Source: Bacteroidaceae bacterium (lineage in GTDB: Bacteria > Bacteroidota > Bacteroidia > Bacteroidales > Bacteroidaceae). Taken from it: 42,512 bases of DNA. The stretch lies in contig JAFZVY010000114.1 of the NCBI GenBank assembly GCA_017617575.1, positions 1 to 42,512 on the forward strand. Direction: 5' to 3'. The notes beneath the pieces are model-generated. The model had not been told where the DNA came from. It searched no databases and saw only the letters and a program-made list of their open reading frames with translations. Position numbers and translations under genes: made by a program. How positions within the stretch are numbered: position 1 is the stretch's first letter; each line of letters begins with the position of its first letter. Below are positions 17,612 to 25,909 of this stretch, piece after piece.

Positions 17612-18694
17612 ATGAACAAAGTAATCATTTCAACAGATATAAAGCAGACTCTTACGGAAGCTGTGGAATCTGTCAAACACGACAAGCTATTTCTTTTAAC
17701 TGACGAGACAACACAAGCTCTTTGCTACCCTGTTGTCAAGGATATTCCTTGTATGAAGGATGCCATCAACATCGTTATTGGTGCCACGGATACGCACAAG
17801 ACGCTTGAGACACTTGCTAACGTATGGACACAGCTGGGTAATGGTGGAGGTACTCGTCACTCCCTTATGATTAATCTTGGCGGAGGAATGGTTACCGACC
17901 TTGGCGGATTTGCTGCAAGCACATTCAAGAGAGGAATAAAGTACATCAACATACCTACCACGCTTCTTTCCATGGTAGATGCAAGTGTAGGTGGAAAGAC
18001 AGGTATCAACTTCAACGGACTCAAAAATGAGATTGGTGTGTTCAATTCACCTGAGACAGTCATCATCGACACAGAGTTCCTCAAGACGCTCGACCACGAG
18101 AATATATGTTCAGGATATGCGGAGATGATTAAGCATGGTCTTCTCGTAAGCGATAAGCTTAAAGGCGAGGCCCCTGCAAATGGCAAGGACTATACGGACT
18201 TTGGCTTACTCCTCAACTTCGACCTTGACAACGTGGATTATCCTCTTCTCGGACATATGGTAGGTGCAAGCGTAGCCATCAAGGAGAAGGTGGTGGAGGA
18301 AGACCCATTTGAGCATGGTATTCGCAAGGCTCTCAACCTTGGACATACAGCAGGACACGCTTTTGAGAGCTGGGCACTCACACGCAAGCCTTACCTTCAT
18401 GGATATGCTGTGGCATGGGGAATAATATGCGAGCTTTATCTATCTTGCGTTAAGACAGGTTTCCCTACAGATAAGATGCGCCAGACAGTACGTTTCATCA
18501 AGGAAAACTATGGTACTCTTCCTATCACTTGTGACGATTACGAGGAACTCTTTGAATATATGACTCACGACAAGAAGAATACTGCAGGAGTGATAAACTT
18601 CACTCTCCTTGGTAATATAGGTGATATCCGCATCAATCAGACAGCCACAAAGGACGAGATATTCGAGATGCTCGACTTCTTCCGTGAAGGGTGA
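17612..18694 (+). CDS. aroB: 3-dehydroquinate synthase
   Basis: 360 residues, typical length. It makes 3-dehydroquinate from DAHP, the second step of the shikimate pathway, using NAD and a divalent metal. The NAD-binding glycine-rich stretch NLGGGMVTDLGGFAASTFKR and the following IPTTLLSMVDASVGGKTGIN are both present, as are the metal ligands in CSGYAEMIKHGL, NLGHTAGHAFE and LHGYAVAWG. Translation is closed by a strong hairpin terminator 75 bp downstream. Confidence 0.97.
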   Translation: MNKVIISTDIKQTLTEAVESVKHDKLFLLTDETTQALCYPVVKDIPCMKDAINIVIGATDTHKTLETLANVWTQLGNGGGTRHSLMINLGGGMVTDLGGFAASTFKRGIKYINIPTTLLSMVDASVGGKTGINFNGLKNEIGVFNSPETVIIDTEFLKTLDHENICSGYAEMIKHGLLVSDKLKGEAPANGKDYTDFGLLLNFDLDNVDYPLLGHMVGASVAIKEKVVEEDPFEHGIRKALNLGHTAGHAFESWALTRKPYLHGYAVAWGIICELYLSCVKTGFPTDKMRQTVRFIKENYGTLPITCDDYEELFEYMTHDKKNTAGVINFTLLGNIGDIRINQTATKDEIFEMLDFFREG

Positions 18695-18699
18695 ATAAG

Positions 18700-18903
18700 A
18701 ATGAGTAATTAGTAATGAGAAATGAGTAATATTCATGTTACTTTCATTGGGAGCATTCATGATAAAATAAAAAGAGAAATAAGTCACTTGACTTATTTCT
18801 CTTTTGTTTATATATATACGTTTTAAAGGATATTGCTTTTTTCTATGTTACCATCATTGGGAACATAAATATTACTCATTACTAATTCCTAATTTCTCAT
18901 TAC
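18700..18903. repeat. Heptad arrays and a direct repeat around the aroB terminator
   Basis: AATGAGT-like heptads run at 18700-18731 and their complement ATTACTC/ATTCCTA at 18871-18903, the last touching the stop codon of the DUF3836 gene. A 23-bp direct repeat (18736-18758 and 18843-18865, several mismatches) flanks the terminator hairpin. Confidence 0.55.
18770..18806 (+). terminator. Bidirectional-looking terminator between aroB and the DUF3836 gene
   Basis: A perfect 16-bp stem (18770-18785 with 18790-18805) with a 4-nt loop, A-rich before and T-rich after, lies between two convergent genes and could serve both. Confidence 0.85.
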
Positions 18904-19313
18904 TTGCAGCACTCTGGAACGCGGATAACGATAGGATAATCTTTAGCGTTGAAACGAGTCTGCTTAACGTCTGTTGTGTAAGTCTTAGAGAATGAGTTGT
19001 ACTTAGCATAGCTGAGGACTGTCTCATCCTCTGTGTAAACTACTGAGTAGGCAGCTACTGGTGTCCATTCAGAATAATCATCATTCCAACGAGAAGCAAC
19101 CTTGTTGATTACACGACCTTCATTATCGAGGATATAGTCATACTTAACCATCTTACCGTCTACTGTTGTCTGAACCATTGAGCGGTTAGTAGAATTAGAA
19201 ACCTCTACTGACTTGCTCTCATTATTGTCCTTAACCTCGTTTACTGCTGCATTAGCGTTGACTGTAAACATTACTGAAGTGATAACTGCTGCGATAAAAT
19301 TGATAGTCTTCAT
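18900..19313 (-). CDS. DUF3836 domain-containing secreted protein
   Basis: 137 residues with signal peptide MKTINFIAAVITSVMFTVNANA. The conserved part has the DUF3836 pattern: DYILDNEGRVINKVASRWND, WTPVAAYSVVY and YTTDVKQTRFNAKDYPI. These small proteins of Bacteroides and Prevotella are of unknown function. The gene stands alone, with a leader of about 120 nt. A duplicated 17-bp palindrome sits 50 bp upstream of its promoter, so regulation is likely. Confidence 0.85.
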   Translation of the reverse strand: MKTINFIAAVITSVMFTVNANAAVNEVKDNNESKSVEVSNSTNRSMVQTTVDGKMVKYDYILDNEGRVINKVASRWNDDYSEWTPVAAYSVVYTEDETVLSYAKYNSFSKTYTTDVKQTRFNAKDYPIVIRVPECCK

Positions 19314-19442
19314 AATCTTTGTGACCCCTCTTAACTTCTCTTTATTAGAAGAACGCCATACAGGTCATTGGGCGTATATTATTTCTTTATTATTATCTAT
19401 TCTCTCTGTCATCAGAAACATCGTTGTTTCCTTTTGACATTG

Positions 19443-19450
19443 CAAAGATA
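19443..19450 (-). promoter_or_regulatory. -7 promoter element for the DUF3836 gene
   Basis: TATCTTTG on the minus strand fits TAnnTTTG. There is no -33 TTG, which fits a promoter that depends on an activator. Confidence 0.55.
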
Positions 19451-19499
19451 TGGAGGTTTTCATTCACCACATAGAGATTTTTATCACAAAAGGTACGGT

Positions 19500-19563
19500 T
19501 GTAAAAATATTTTACACAAAAGTGTAAAAATATTTTACATAGTGTACTATACATGTGGTACAC
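19500..19563. promoter_or_regulatory. Two 17-bp near-palindromes and a third dyad upstream of the DUF3836 promoter
   Basis: TGTAAAAATATTTTACA occurs twice (19500-19516 and 19523-19539), separated by CAAAAG, so the pair is itself symmetric. GTGTAC (19542) pairs with GTACAC (19558-19563). The proximal copy ends 50 bp upstream of the -7 element, a common activator position. Confidence 0.6.
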
Positions 19564-19610
19564 CAACATGTTTTTCTCCCTATTTATAGAAACTTAGGCG
19601 TTATGATAAT

Positions 19611-19758
19611 TATGAATGAGGAATGTGAATGAGGAATTGATAGTACACTTATGCATAATTAGGAATGTGGAATTAGGAATGAGGAATGGATACTCATTTC
19701 GTCTATTTTTTTGCGATAGAGTGACAATTCCTCATTCCACATTCCTAATTTCTAATTA
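19611..19758. repeat. GGAATGA/ATTCCTC heptad arrays, inverted pair
   Basis: Heptads such as GGAATGT, GGAATTA, GGAATGA and GGAATGG run through 19611-19690. The complementary ATTCCTC, ATTCCAC and ATTCCTA run through 19728-19758, so the two can pair as a long imperfect stem. Confidence 0.6.
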
Positions 19759-19761
19759 AGC

Positions 19762-19794
19762 CAAAAAAGGCGGAGCTCATTTCTGAACTCCGCC
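19762..19794 (-). terminator. Terminator of the 1058-residue protein gene
   Basis: An 11-bp GC-rich stem with one mismatch (19769-19779 with 19784-19794) and a TTTC loop is followed on the minus strand by six Ts. Confidence 0.85.
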
Positions 19795-19863
19795 ACATTA
19801 TATAATGTAGTAATCAAGTTTAGGAAGTTTACGCTCTTCTTCCTATTTTACCAAATGAATACA

Positions 19864-22800
19864 TTACTTAATGATAACCTTCTTGACTGTACCGTTAGAC
19901 ATCTTAACGATGTTAATACCCTTCTGGAGAGCCTTAGTACGTGTACCAGATACAGAGAAGAACTCTGATGCAGTAGCATCTGATGCGTCAGCAGCAACAT
20001 TATCTATTGCTACAGGAGCTACCTCACCGAGGTAGAAGAGCTGGAAGTTATCAACGCATACCCATGTACTTCCTGTAAGAGCAACCTTGATACCGAAGTC
20101 AAGTGTGCCATCCTCAACCTTAAATACAATCTCCTCTGTAGTCAATGACTCAGCGTTAGTTTTGTTAGAGAATGTAATCTCCTTGTCATTTGCATAGATT
20201 ACAGCCTCTTGAGCCTCACAGAATGCATCTACATAGAGAGTGTAGTAACCGTTAGGAAGTTCTGTTACTGTCTGATGGAGGTTGATGTTGCCATTAGCAT
20301 GCCATCTCTCGCAATATACTTTACCAGTCTTAGCAAATGAAGTATTTGTCTGAGTCTGCATTTTGAGGTCACCATCATTTGTCCATCCATTGAGTGTTGC
20401 TGAACCATCAGCTGTTTCAAATGAAGGATTAACGAGCCAATTTGTGAAGTCTGAAGGATTATCTTCAGAAGCGAATGCTATAAGAATATTCTTTGCATAT
20501 TCGGTAATCTCAGCAATCTTAGCGCGTGCCTCAGCTGTTGTGTAACTACCATCTGAAATAGCAGTATTTACTTCATTGAATATATTTAGTGCTTGTTTAA
20601 TCAAGTCTGTTGATTCCTTGCCGTCAATGAGGTTTCCAAGATTGTTGTTATCTTTTACGAGTTGTTCGTATGTAGCAACATTATCCTTAGCATCATTAAT
20701 TGCCTGTACCAATTCACTAAGAGCAGCAAATGCTGTTTCTGCATCCTTTATCTTAGCATCAAGTGCAATTGCATATTTATTATCAACATCAGTCTTGGTA
20801 GCTGTACTCATAGTTAAAGTAGAATTTACACCATATTTCGTAGCATCGTTGGCGTAATTATCTATCTCTTCGTTGATGATATCAATATCCTTGCCTATAA
20901 ACTTAAGAGTGAAGTTGTCCCAAAGTGTCCAACGACCCTCAATAGTACCCATTGACTTGATACCTACCTTAAGAACGCCGTCAATAACAATACCCTTTAC
21001 AGTATTTACATAGTCACCCTTAGAGAAAGCGTTTGAAGCAGAGTTCATACCGTTTGGACAGTACAATGCAGGCTCTGTAGATACCTGAGTACAGTTGTTC
21101 TCAAGATTCTCTGTATAAGTGTGCTCAGCGATGTTCTTAATAGGAGCCTCAAAAGAATTTACATAAATCTGAGCAAGGATGTCATCCTTTGTCTCGCTAT
21201 AGAAGTTATCGTATGATGTCTTAGTGTCACCTGTTGGGCGGTAGAATGCCTGAACAGAAAGCTCATATACACCATTTGGAACACCATTTATAACCTGATA
21301 GAAGTCGAAGTTTCCGTTCCAACGCTCTACGTTAGGGTTAGAGCTTAATCCACCCCATGCAGCATCAGCCAAACTTGTGTCGTGGCTCCATCCTTCAACT
21401 CGTTTGTCGAAGTTAGGGTTAGTAAGAAGATTTGTACACTCCATACCTGGAGCAAGACAATGCTTCTTAACATAGTCAACCATACCATTAATTTCCTCAC
21501 ACTTAGCAAGCATCTCCTCTGTTGAGAGGTTCTTGTTTTCGATGATATTGTAGATGTCGCCTTCATTGCATGAGTCATAGAGTTCGTCAGCAGATTCGCC
21601 AGCATAGCCTATAGTCCTGAGATTATCAATCTCATCGTATAAAGCCTTGAACTGAGCGTATGCTTCCATATTAGCCTTGAGAGCAGACAATGTTTCATCA
21701 AACTGGTCGCTAAATGCAAGAATCTCTTCTACTGTAGTGAGTGTTTTCAAATCCTTGTTTCTAAGTTCAGAGAATGCCTGAACCAAAGACTCCTGAGCAA
21801 AGATTTCATCTTCCTCTGGGTCGATAGACTTTTCTATATTCTTCTCTACCCAGTAAGTGTATGAGGCTGGTGTGTTACCGAGGTAGAGGAGCTTAGCGTC
21901 ATCAATACCTACCCAGTTTTGGAGTGCCTTAGGCATGTTGAGACCTACCTCAAGATTACCGTCTGAAATGCGAGTGAATACGAAGTATGGAGTCATCTCA
22001 CCAGAAGTAACCTCTATAGAGTCTTTTCCTGCATATACATAGCATCCGTTACCGCCGTTTGTGGCAGCAGAGAGGAAGAACTGATATACTCCGTTTGGAA
22101 GACCTGTGATTGATACATATTCCTTTCCTGAGAATGCATTAGCATCCCAAGCCTCAAGGAATACTGTATTGTCGCCCAACTTACCAGTTGTTCCTGATGT
22201 CTGGTAGTTCTGAGCGCTATGAGTACGCTGCCATACGCCAGCACCCTGGTTCAATTCAAAGTCACTATCTGGGATGTATTGCGCTGTCAAATCCTGTGGA
22301 TTGTCAGGAGTTGCTGCATGCTCCTTGAAGTCGTTGATTACTGCCATAAGATCTTCATTAGCCTTAGTCAACTCTTCGAGAGTAGAAGAAGCGTTGTCAT
22401 ATACTGCCTGCGCAGCAGAAATAGCATCCTCATTTACTCCAAGCTCAGTACCCATTTGAATCTTCTCGCCAAGTGAAGTAGCGGAGTAATAGATGTCGTA
22501 AGCAGCTACATACTTAGCATATTCTGCCTTTGAAACAAACTGCCAATGAACGTAGTTAGCCTCTTTGAATTCTGGGTCTGTGAAAAGAAGGATAGTAAGG
22601 TTGTCTCTTGCAACATCCACACCGAGTGGCTGACCAGTAGTTGTTGCACACTTGCTGTACCAGAGGTAGGAACCGTCACCCTGATCAACGAAGTCCCAGT
22701 TGATGTCACCATTGTTGTTGAAGTCAACGTATGGCTCATGAACCTGATTCTCGCAGAACACATAGAACATTTTATTCTCCTTGTTCTCTACCATGTCAGA

Positions 22801-23040
22801 GATAGTAATACCATCTGCAGTCTCTGCAAGAACACACTTGTAGCCCTTTGGACCTACAGAGCCATGAGTGTTATAGGCATTTCCACCCACAAAGAATCCT
22901 TTGGCGTCACGGTTATAAAGATAAACCGTATCACCATAACTGATTGCCTGATGCTCAGGAATAGGAAGCTCCCATTCTGTGGCTGAAGCACTTGCACACA
23001 TCGTTGCCGATGCTAACAAGAATAGTAATTTTCTCTTCAT
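19864..23040 (-). CDS. Large secreted protein with three beta-sandwich (carbohydrate-binding-like) modules
   Basis: 1058 residues. After the signal peptide (1-20, ending SASA) comes a region of about 160 residues (VYLYNRDAKGFFVGGNAY). Three modules of the same style follow, each with a NPxFE/DFELN start, a VNGVPNGVYELSV-type strand and a final VDNFxLxYLG strand: about 255-388, about 530-700 and about 880-1015. They are joined by helical FIVAR-like linkers. The C-terminal 50 residues (VSGTRTKALQKGINIVKMSN, then VKKVIIK) resemble the sorting-type tails of Bacteroidetes secreted proteins. No catalytic domain is visible, so a surface binding or scaffold role is more likely than an enzyme. Confidence 0.8.
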   Translation of the reverse strand: MKRKLLFLLASATMCASASATEWELPIPEHQAISYGDTVYLYNRDAKGFFVGGNAYNTHGSVGPKGYKCVLAETADGITISDMVENKENKMFYVFCENQVHEPYVDFNNNGDINWDFVDQGDGSYLWYSKCATTTGQPLGVDVARDNLTILLFTDPEFKEANYVHWQFVSKAEYAKYVAAYDIYYSATSLGEKIQMGTELGVNEDAISAAQAVYDNASSTLEELTKANEDLMAVINDFKEHAATPDNPQDLTAQYIPDSDFELNQGAGVWQRTHSAQNYQTSGTTGKLGDNTVFLEAWDANAFSGKEYVSITGLPNGVYQFFLSAATNGGNGCYVYAGKDSIEVTSGEMTPYFVFTRISDGNLEVGLNMPKALQNWVGIDDAKLLYLGNTPASYTYWVEKNIEKSIDPEEDEIFAQESLVQAFSELRNKDLKTLTTVEEILAFSDQFDETLSALKANMEAYAQFKALYDEIDNLRTIGYAGESADELYDSCNEGDIYNIIENKNLSTEEMLAKCEEINGMVDYVKKHCLAPGMECTNLLTNPNFDKRVEGWSHDTSLADAAWGGLSSNPNVERWNGNFDFYQVINGVPNGVYELSVQAFYRPTGDTKTSYDNFYSETKDDILAQIYVNSFEAPIKNIAEHTYTENLENNCTQVSTEPALYCPNGMNSASNAFSKGDYVNTVKGIVIDGVLKVGIKSMGTIEGRWTLWDNFTLKFIGKDIDIINEEIDNYANDATKYGVNSTLTMSTATKTDVDNKYAIALDAKIKDAETAFAALSELVQAINDAKDNVATYEQLVKDNNNLGNLIDGKESTDLIKQALNIFNEVNTAISDGSYTTAEARAKIAEITEYAKNILIAFASEDNPSDFTNWLVNPSFETADGSATLNGWTNDGDLKMQTQTNTSFAKTGKVYCERWHANGNINLHQTVTELPNGYYTLYVDAFCEAQEAVIYANDKEITFSNKTNAESLTTEEIVFKVEDGTLDFGIKVALTGSTWVCVDNFQLFYLGEVAPVAIDNVAADASDATASEFFSVSGTRTKALQKGINIVKMSNGTVKKVIIK

Positions 23041-23403
23041 AAGATTAGTAAATTTAATAAATTAGTTAGATATTGTGGTTAGTTTATACAAAACTCGTTA
23101 GTTTATAGCTATAAGTGTTCATCTGTCGTTTTTAGATTATCATTTTAGACTTACGCTAAACATACATAAATCACTTAATCATTGCAAATATCAACAAATA
23201 CAACGGTTATACCAAATATTTATACAAAAAATAATAGCACTATAGTATTATCTGTATAATATTGCCATTTCCAAACAACTTAAATTTAAAATAGTTAAGT
23301 CGAGAGTGCAAAAAGTATCGTTATTTCTCTGTGTCTATTCTCTTTTTCTTCATTCACTCTTTTTATGTTCCTCCGTTTTATCTCCGTCATTTCTCCCTTA
23401 TTC

Positions 23404-23510
23404 CTTCGTTCTTCTTCCGTAGAATCTCCACCGAATGTCCACCGAAACGGTGGACATTAGATGGAGATTCCATGGAGATGTGATGGTGAAAATATGGAGG
23501 AAGAACGAAG
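23404..23510. repeat. Nested 107-nt inverted repeat
   Basis: An 11-bp stem (23434-23444 with 23448-23458) with a three-base loop is stacked on a 9-bp stem (23422-23430 with 23462-23470). An outer arm pairs 23404-23414 with 23500-23510. The structure is noncoding. Confidence 0.7.
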
Positions 23511-23629
23511 TTACTACGGACATGAATTGGAGTTGGAATGGAATATTGCACCAGAGGCGCGGACGAAGAAAAAACAGATAAAAAACGAATATTAAGGGGA
23601 AAACAAAAACTACTTGTGGTGTATTAAAA

Positions 23630-23752
23630 CACGAATTACCATAAATTAGCCACGAATTATCATTAATTCTTTGTCTATTTATCTATGATGTTTAGACAAA
23701 ATAAGAATTAAAAATTTTATGATAATTCGTGGCTAATTTATGGTAATTCGTG
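23630..23752. repeat. Perfect 34-bp inverted repeat with 55-nt interior
   Basis: Positions 23630-23663 are the exact reverse complement of 23719-23752. Each arm carries two CACGAATTA units. The interior has further matching segments, so the whole 123 nt can form one long hairpin. It looks like a small non-autonomous repeat. Confidence 0.8.
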
Positions 23753-23905
23753 CAAATACAAAAAATTGTTCTCTCGTCTATACATTTAGTTCATGTGAAG
23801 AGTTAAAAGTGCAAGTAAAAAATGTATGTCCATTCAAATATGTAGAACAGAGTAAAATATATTTTTGACTCCGTCGAGCTAAAGGTTCACTTTTAACTTA
23901 TCACT

Positions 23906-25738
23906 CTACAAGCTTTGCATGTCATTAAGCTTCTTGTAGTAGCCACCCTTGGCAATGAGTTCTTCGTGAGTGCCTTGTTCTACAATCTTTCCTTCGTGAA
24001 GGACATAGATGATGTTGGCATGCTTGATTGTAGAGAGGCGGTGGGCGATGGCGATTGTAGTACGTGATGACATGAGCTTCTCAAGTGCGTCCTGTACGAG
24101 TCGTTCGCTTTCTGTGTCGAGTGCACTTGTTGCCTCGTCAAGGATGAGGATTGGTGGGTTCTTGAGGATGGCACGTGCTATGCTTATGCGCTGGCGCTGG
24201 CCTCCTGAGAGTCGGCATCCACGGTCGCCAATGTTTGTCTGGTAGCCGTTCTCCATCTCCATGATGAAGTCGTGGGCGTTGGCTATGCGTGCTGCAGCCT
24301 CCACCTGTTCCTGTGTGGCGTTCTCCACGCCAAAGGCGATATTGTTGAACACGGTATCGTTGAAGAGGATTGCTTCCTGATTTACGTTACCTATGAGGGA
24401 GCGGAGTGAGTGGATGGAGAGATCCTTCACGTTTATTCCGTCTATGAGGAGTTCGCCTGCAGTAATGTCGTGGTAGCGAGGCACGAGGTCAACGAGTGTG
24501 CTCTTGCCCGAACCTGACTGACCTACGAGGGCTATTGTCTGTCCTTTCTTTACTGTTATGTTGATGTCGTGAAGTACCTCACGGTCGCTATTCTCGTACT
24601 GGAAACAAACATTCTTGAGTACGATGCTGTCATTAAGTCCCTCTATGTTCTTTGGAGATGCAACTTCCTTGATGTTGTTTTGTGCGGAGAGAATCTTGTT
24701 GACACGCTCCATGCTTGCAAGTCCTTTTTGTACAGCATATCCTGCCTTGGAGATGTCCTTGAGTGGCTGGAGTGTGGTGTAGAGCACAATGAGATAGTAG
24801 ATGAACATACTTGCATCAATACTTGAGTTGCCAGAGAAAATAAGATAACCTCCGAACCAGAGTACGATAACAATCATGACTGTACCGAGGAACTCGCTTA
24901 CTGGGTGTGCTGCCGACTGACGTATGGCAACACGATTTGCTATGTCGCGGAACTCGTTGTTTACCCTTTCAAATCTGTCTTGCATCTTCTGTTCGGCTAT
25001 GAATGCCTTGATGATGCGTAATCCTCCGAGTGTCTCCTCTATCTGGCTGATTGAGTCAGAGAGCTTTGTCTGCTGAAGTATGCTGTTTGCCTTGAGTGAC
25101 TTACCTATCTTGCCGATGGCAAAGGCAAGTACAGGCACGACGAGGAGTGTGAAGAGTGTGAGTTGCCAACTGATATAGAGAAGTGTTCCTATATATACGA
25201 TGATAAGTATAGGGTTCTTGATGAGGGTGTCGAGTGAGTTTGTGATGCTACCGTCTATCTCGTTCACGTCTGTTGTCACGCGAGTGAGTATGTCGCCCTT
25301 GCGCTCCTCTGAGAAGAATGAGAGAGGGAGGCTGAGAATCTTGCGGTAGATGTCGCAACGGATGTCGCGTACAACACCAGTACGGAGTGGCATGATGAGT
25401 GCAGAGCCTCCGAAGTAGGCACTCGTCTTGAGGAGAGTGAGAAAGGAGAGTACAAGTCCAAGCATAAGCATGGTTGTGCTTGGTCCGTATTGCTCTATTA
25501 ACACCTGTGAATAGTAATATACGTTGTTCATAGCCGTGTCCTTGAAGTCGCCTTCGTCCCAAGGGATAAAGTCGTACACGGTTGTATCAACTTGGAAAAG
25601 AATCTGAAGTATAGGAATGATTGCTGTGAATGAAGCCACGTTAAGTATGGCAGATATGATATTTACTAATAGGGCTCCAGCGATATACTTTTTATAGTTG
25701 GCAAAGTACTTGCCCATGATGTTGAAAAATTCTTTCAT
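23906..25738 (-). CDS. ABC exporter, fused membrane and ATPase domains (MsbA-like)
   Basis: 610 residues, the usual half-transporter length. Six membrane segments lie within about 18-335, with a larger than usual extracytoplasmic loop after the first (about 50-85). The ATPase domain begins near 372 and has Walker A GQSGSGKST (406-414), a Q-loop in NQEAILF (453), signature LSGGQ (510-514), Walker B ILILDE (530-535) and the His switch AHRLST (His566). It works as a homodimer in the inner membrane. A lipid, lipid A or drug substrate is plausible; the sequence does not decide. It is monocistronic with its own promoter. Confidence 0.93.
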   Translation of the reverse strand: MKEFFNIMGKYFANYKKYIAGALLVNIISAILNVASFTAIIPILQILFQVDTTVYDFIPWDEGDFKDTAMNNVYYYSQVLIEQYGPSTTMLMLGLVLSFLTLLKTSAYFGGSALIMPLRTGVVRDIRCDIYRKILSLPLSFFSEERKGDILTRVTTDVNEIDGSITNSLDTLIKNPILIIVYIGTLLYISWQLTLFTLLVVPVLAFAIGKIGKSLKANSILQQTKLSDSISQIEETLGGLRIIKAFIAEQKMQDRFERVNNEFRDIANRVAIRQSAAHPVSEFLGTVMIVIVLWFGGYLIFSGNSSIDASMFIYYLIVLYTTLQPLKDISKAGYAVQKGLASMERVNKILSAQNNIKEVASPKNIEGLNDSIVLKNVCFQYENSDREVLHDINITVKKGQTIALVGQSGSGKSTLVDLVPRYHDITAGELLIDGINVKDLSIHSLRSLIGNVNQEAILFNDTVFNNIAFGVENATQEQVEAAARIANAHDFIMEMENGYQTNIGDRGCRLSGGQRQRISIARAILKNPPILILDEATSALDTESERLVQDALEKLMSSRTTIAIAHRLSTIKHANIIYVLHEGKIVEQGTHEELIAKGGYYKKLNDMQSL

Positions 25739-25768
25739 ACAGAAATAAAATACTTAAGTTTATGGGCG

Positions 25769-25799
25769 CAAAGGTATTTGTTTTTGACGAATTAAGCAA
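25769..25799 (-). promoter_or_regulatory. Promoter for the ABC exporter
   Basis: On the minus strand TACCTTTG (25776-25769) is preceded by TTG (25799-25797) at 20 bp. The -7 element ends 31 bp before the ATG. Confidence 0.65.
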
Positions 25800-25893
25800 T
25801 TATACGAGTGTTATAATATCTTAATATGTTAAGTATTTTGATTCTAAAAGCATATTTTAATACCAATTACATTCTATTATGCTAATTAAATAC

Positions 25894-25901
25894 TAACTTT
25901 G
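25894..25901 (+). promoter_or_regulatory. -7 element immediately upstream of the methyltransferase gene
   Basis: TAACTTTG ends 8 bp before the ATG at 25910, so transcription would start almost at the start codon. Confidence 0.5.
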
Positions 25902-25909
25902 CATCTGTT

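Larger units (their letters stand above)
19314..19863. other. 550-bp intergenic region
   Basis: No gene is supported. It contains the leader and promoter of the DUF3836 gene, the double palindrome at 19500-19539, heptad arrays at 19611-19690 and 19728-19758, and the terminator of the large secreted protein gene. Confidence 0.75.
23041..23905. other. 865-bp intergenic region with two large hairpins
   Basis: No gene is supported. It holds the upstream region of the large secreted protein (a TACTTTTTGCACTC promoter-like string on the minus strand near 23317-23304), a nested inverted repeat at 23404-23510 and a perfect 34-bp inverted repeat at 23630-23752. Confidence 0.75.
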
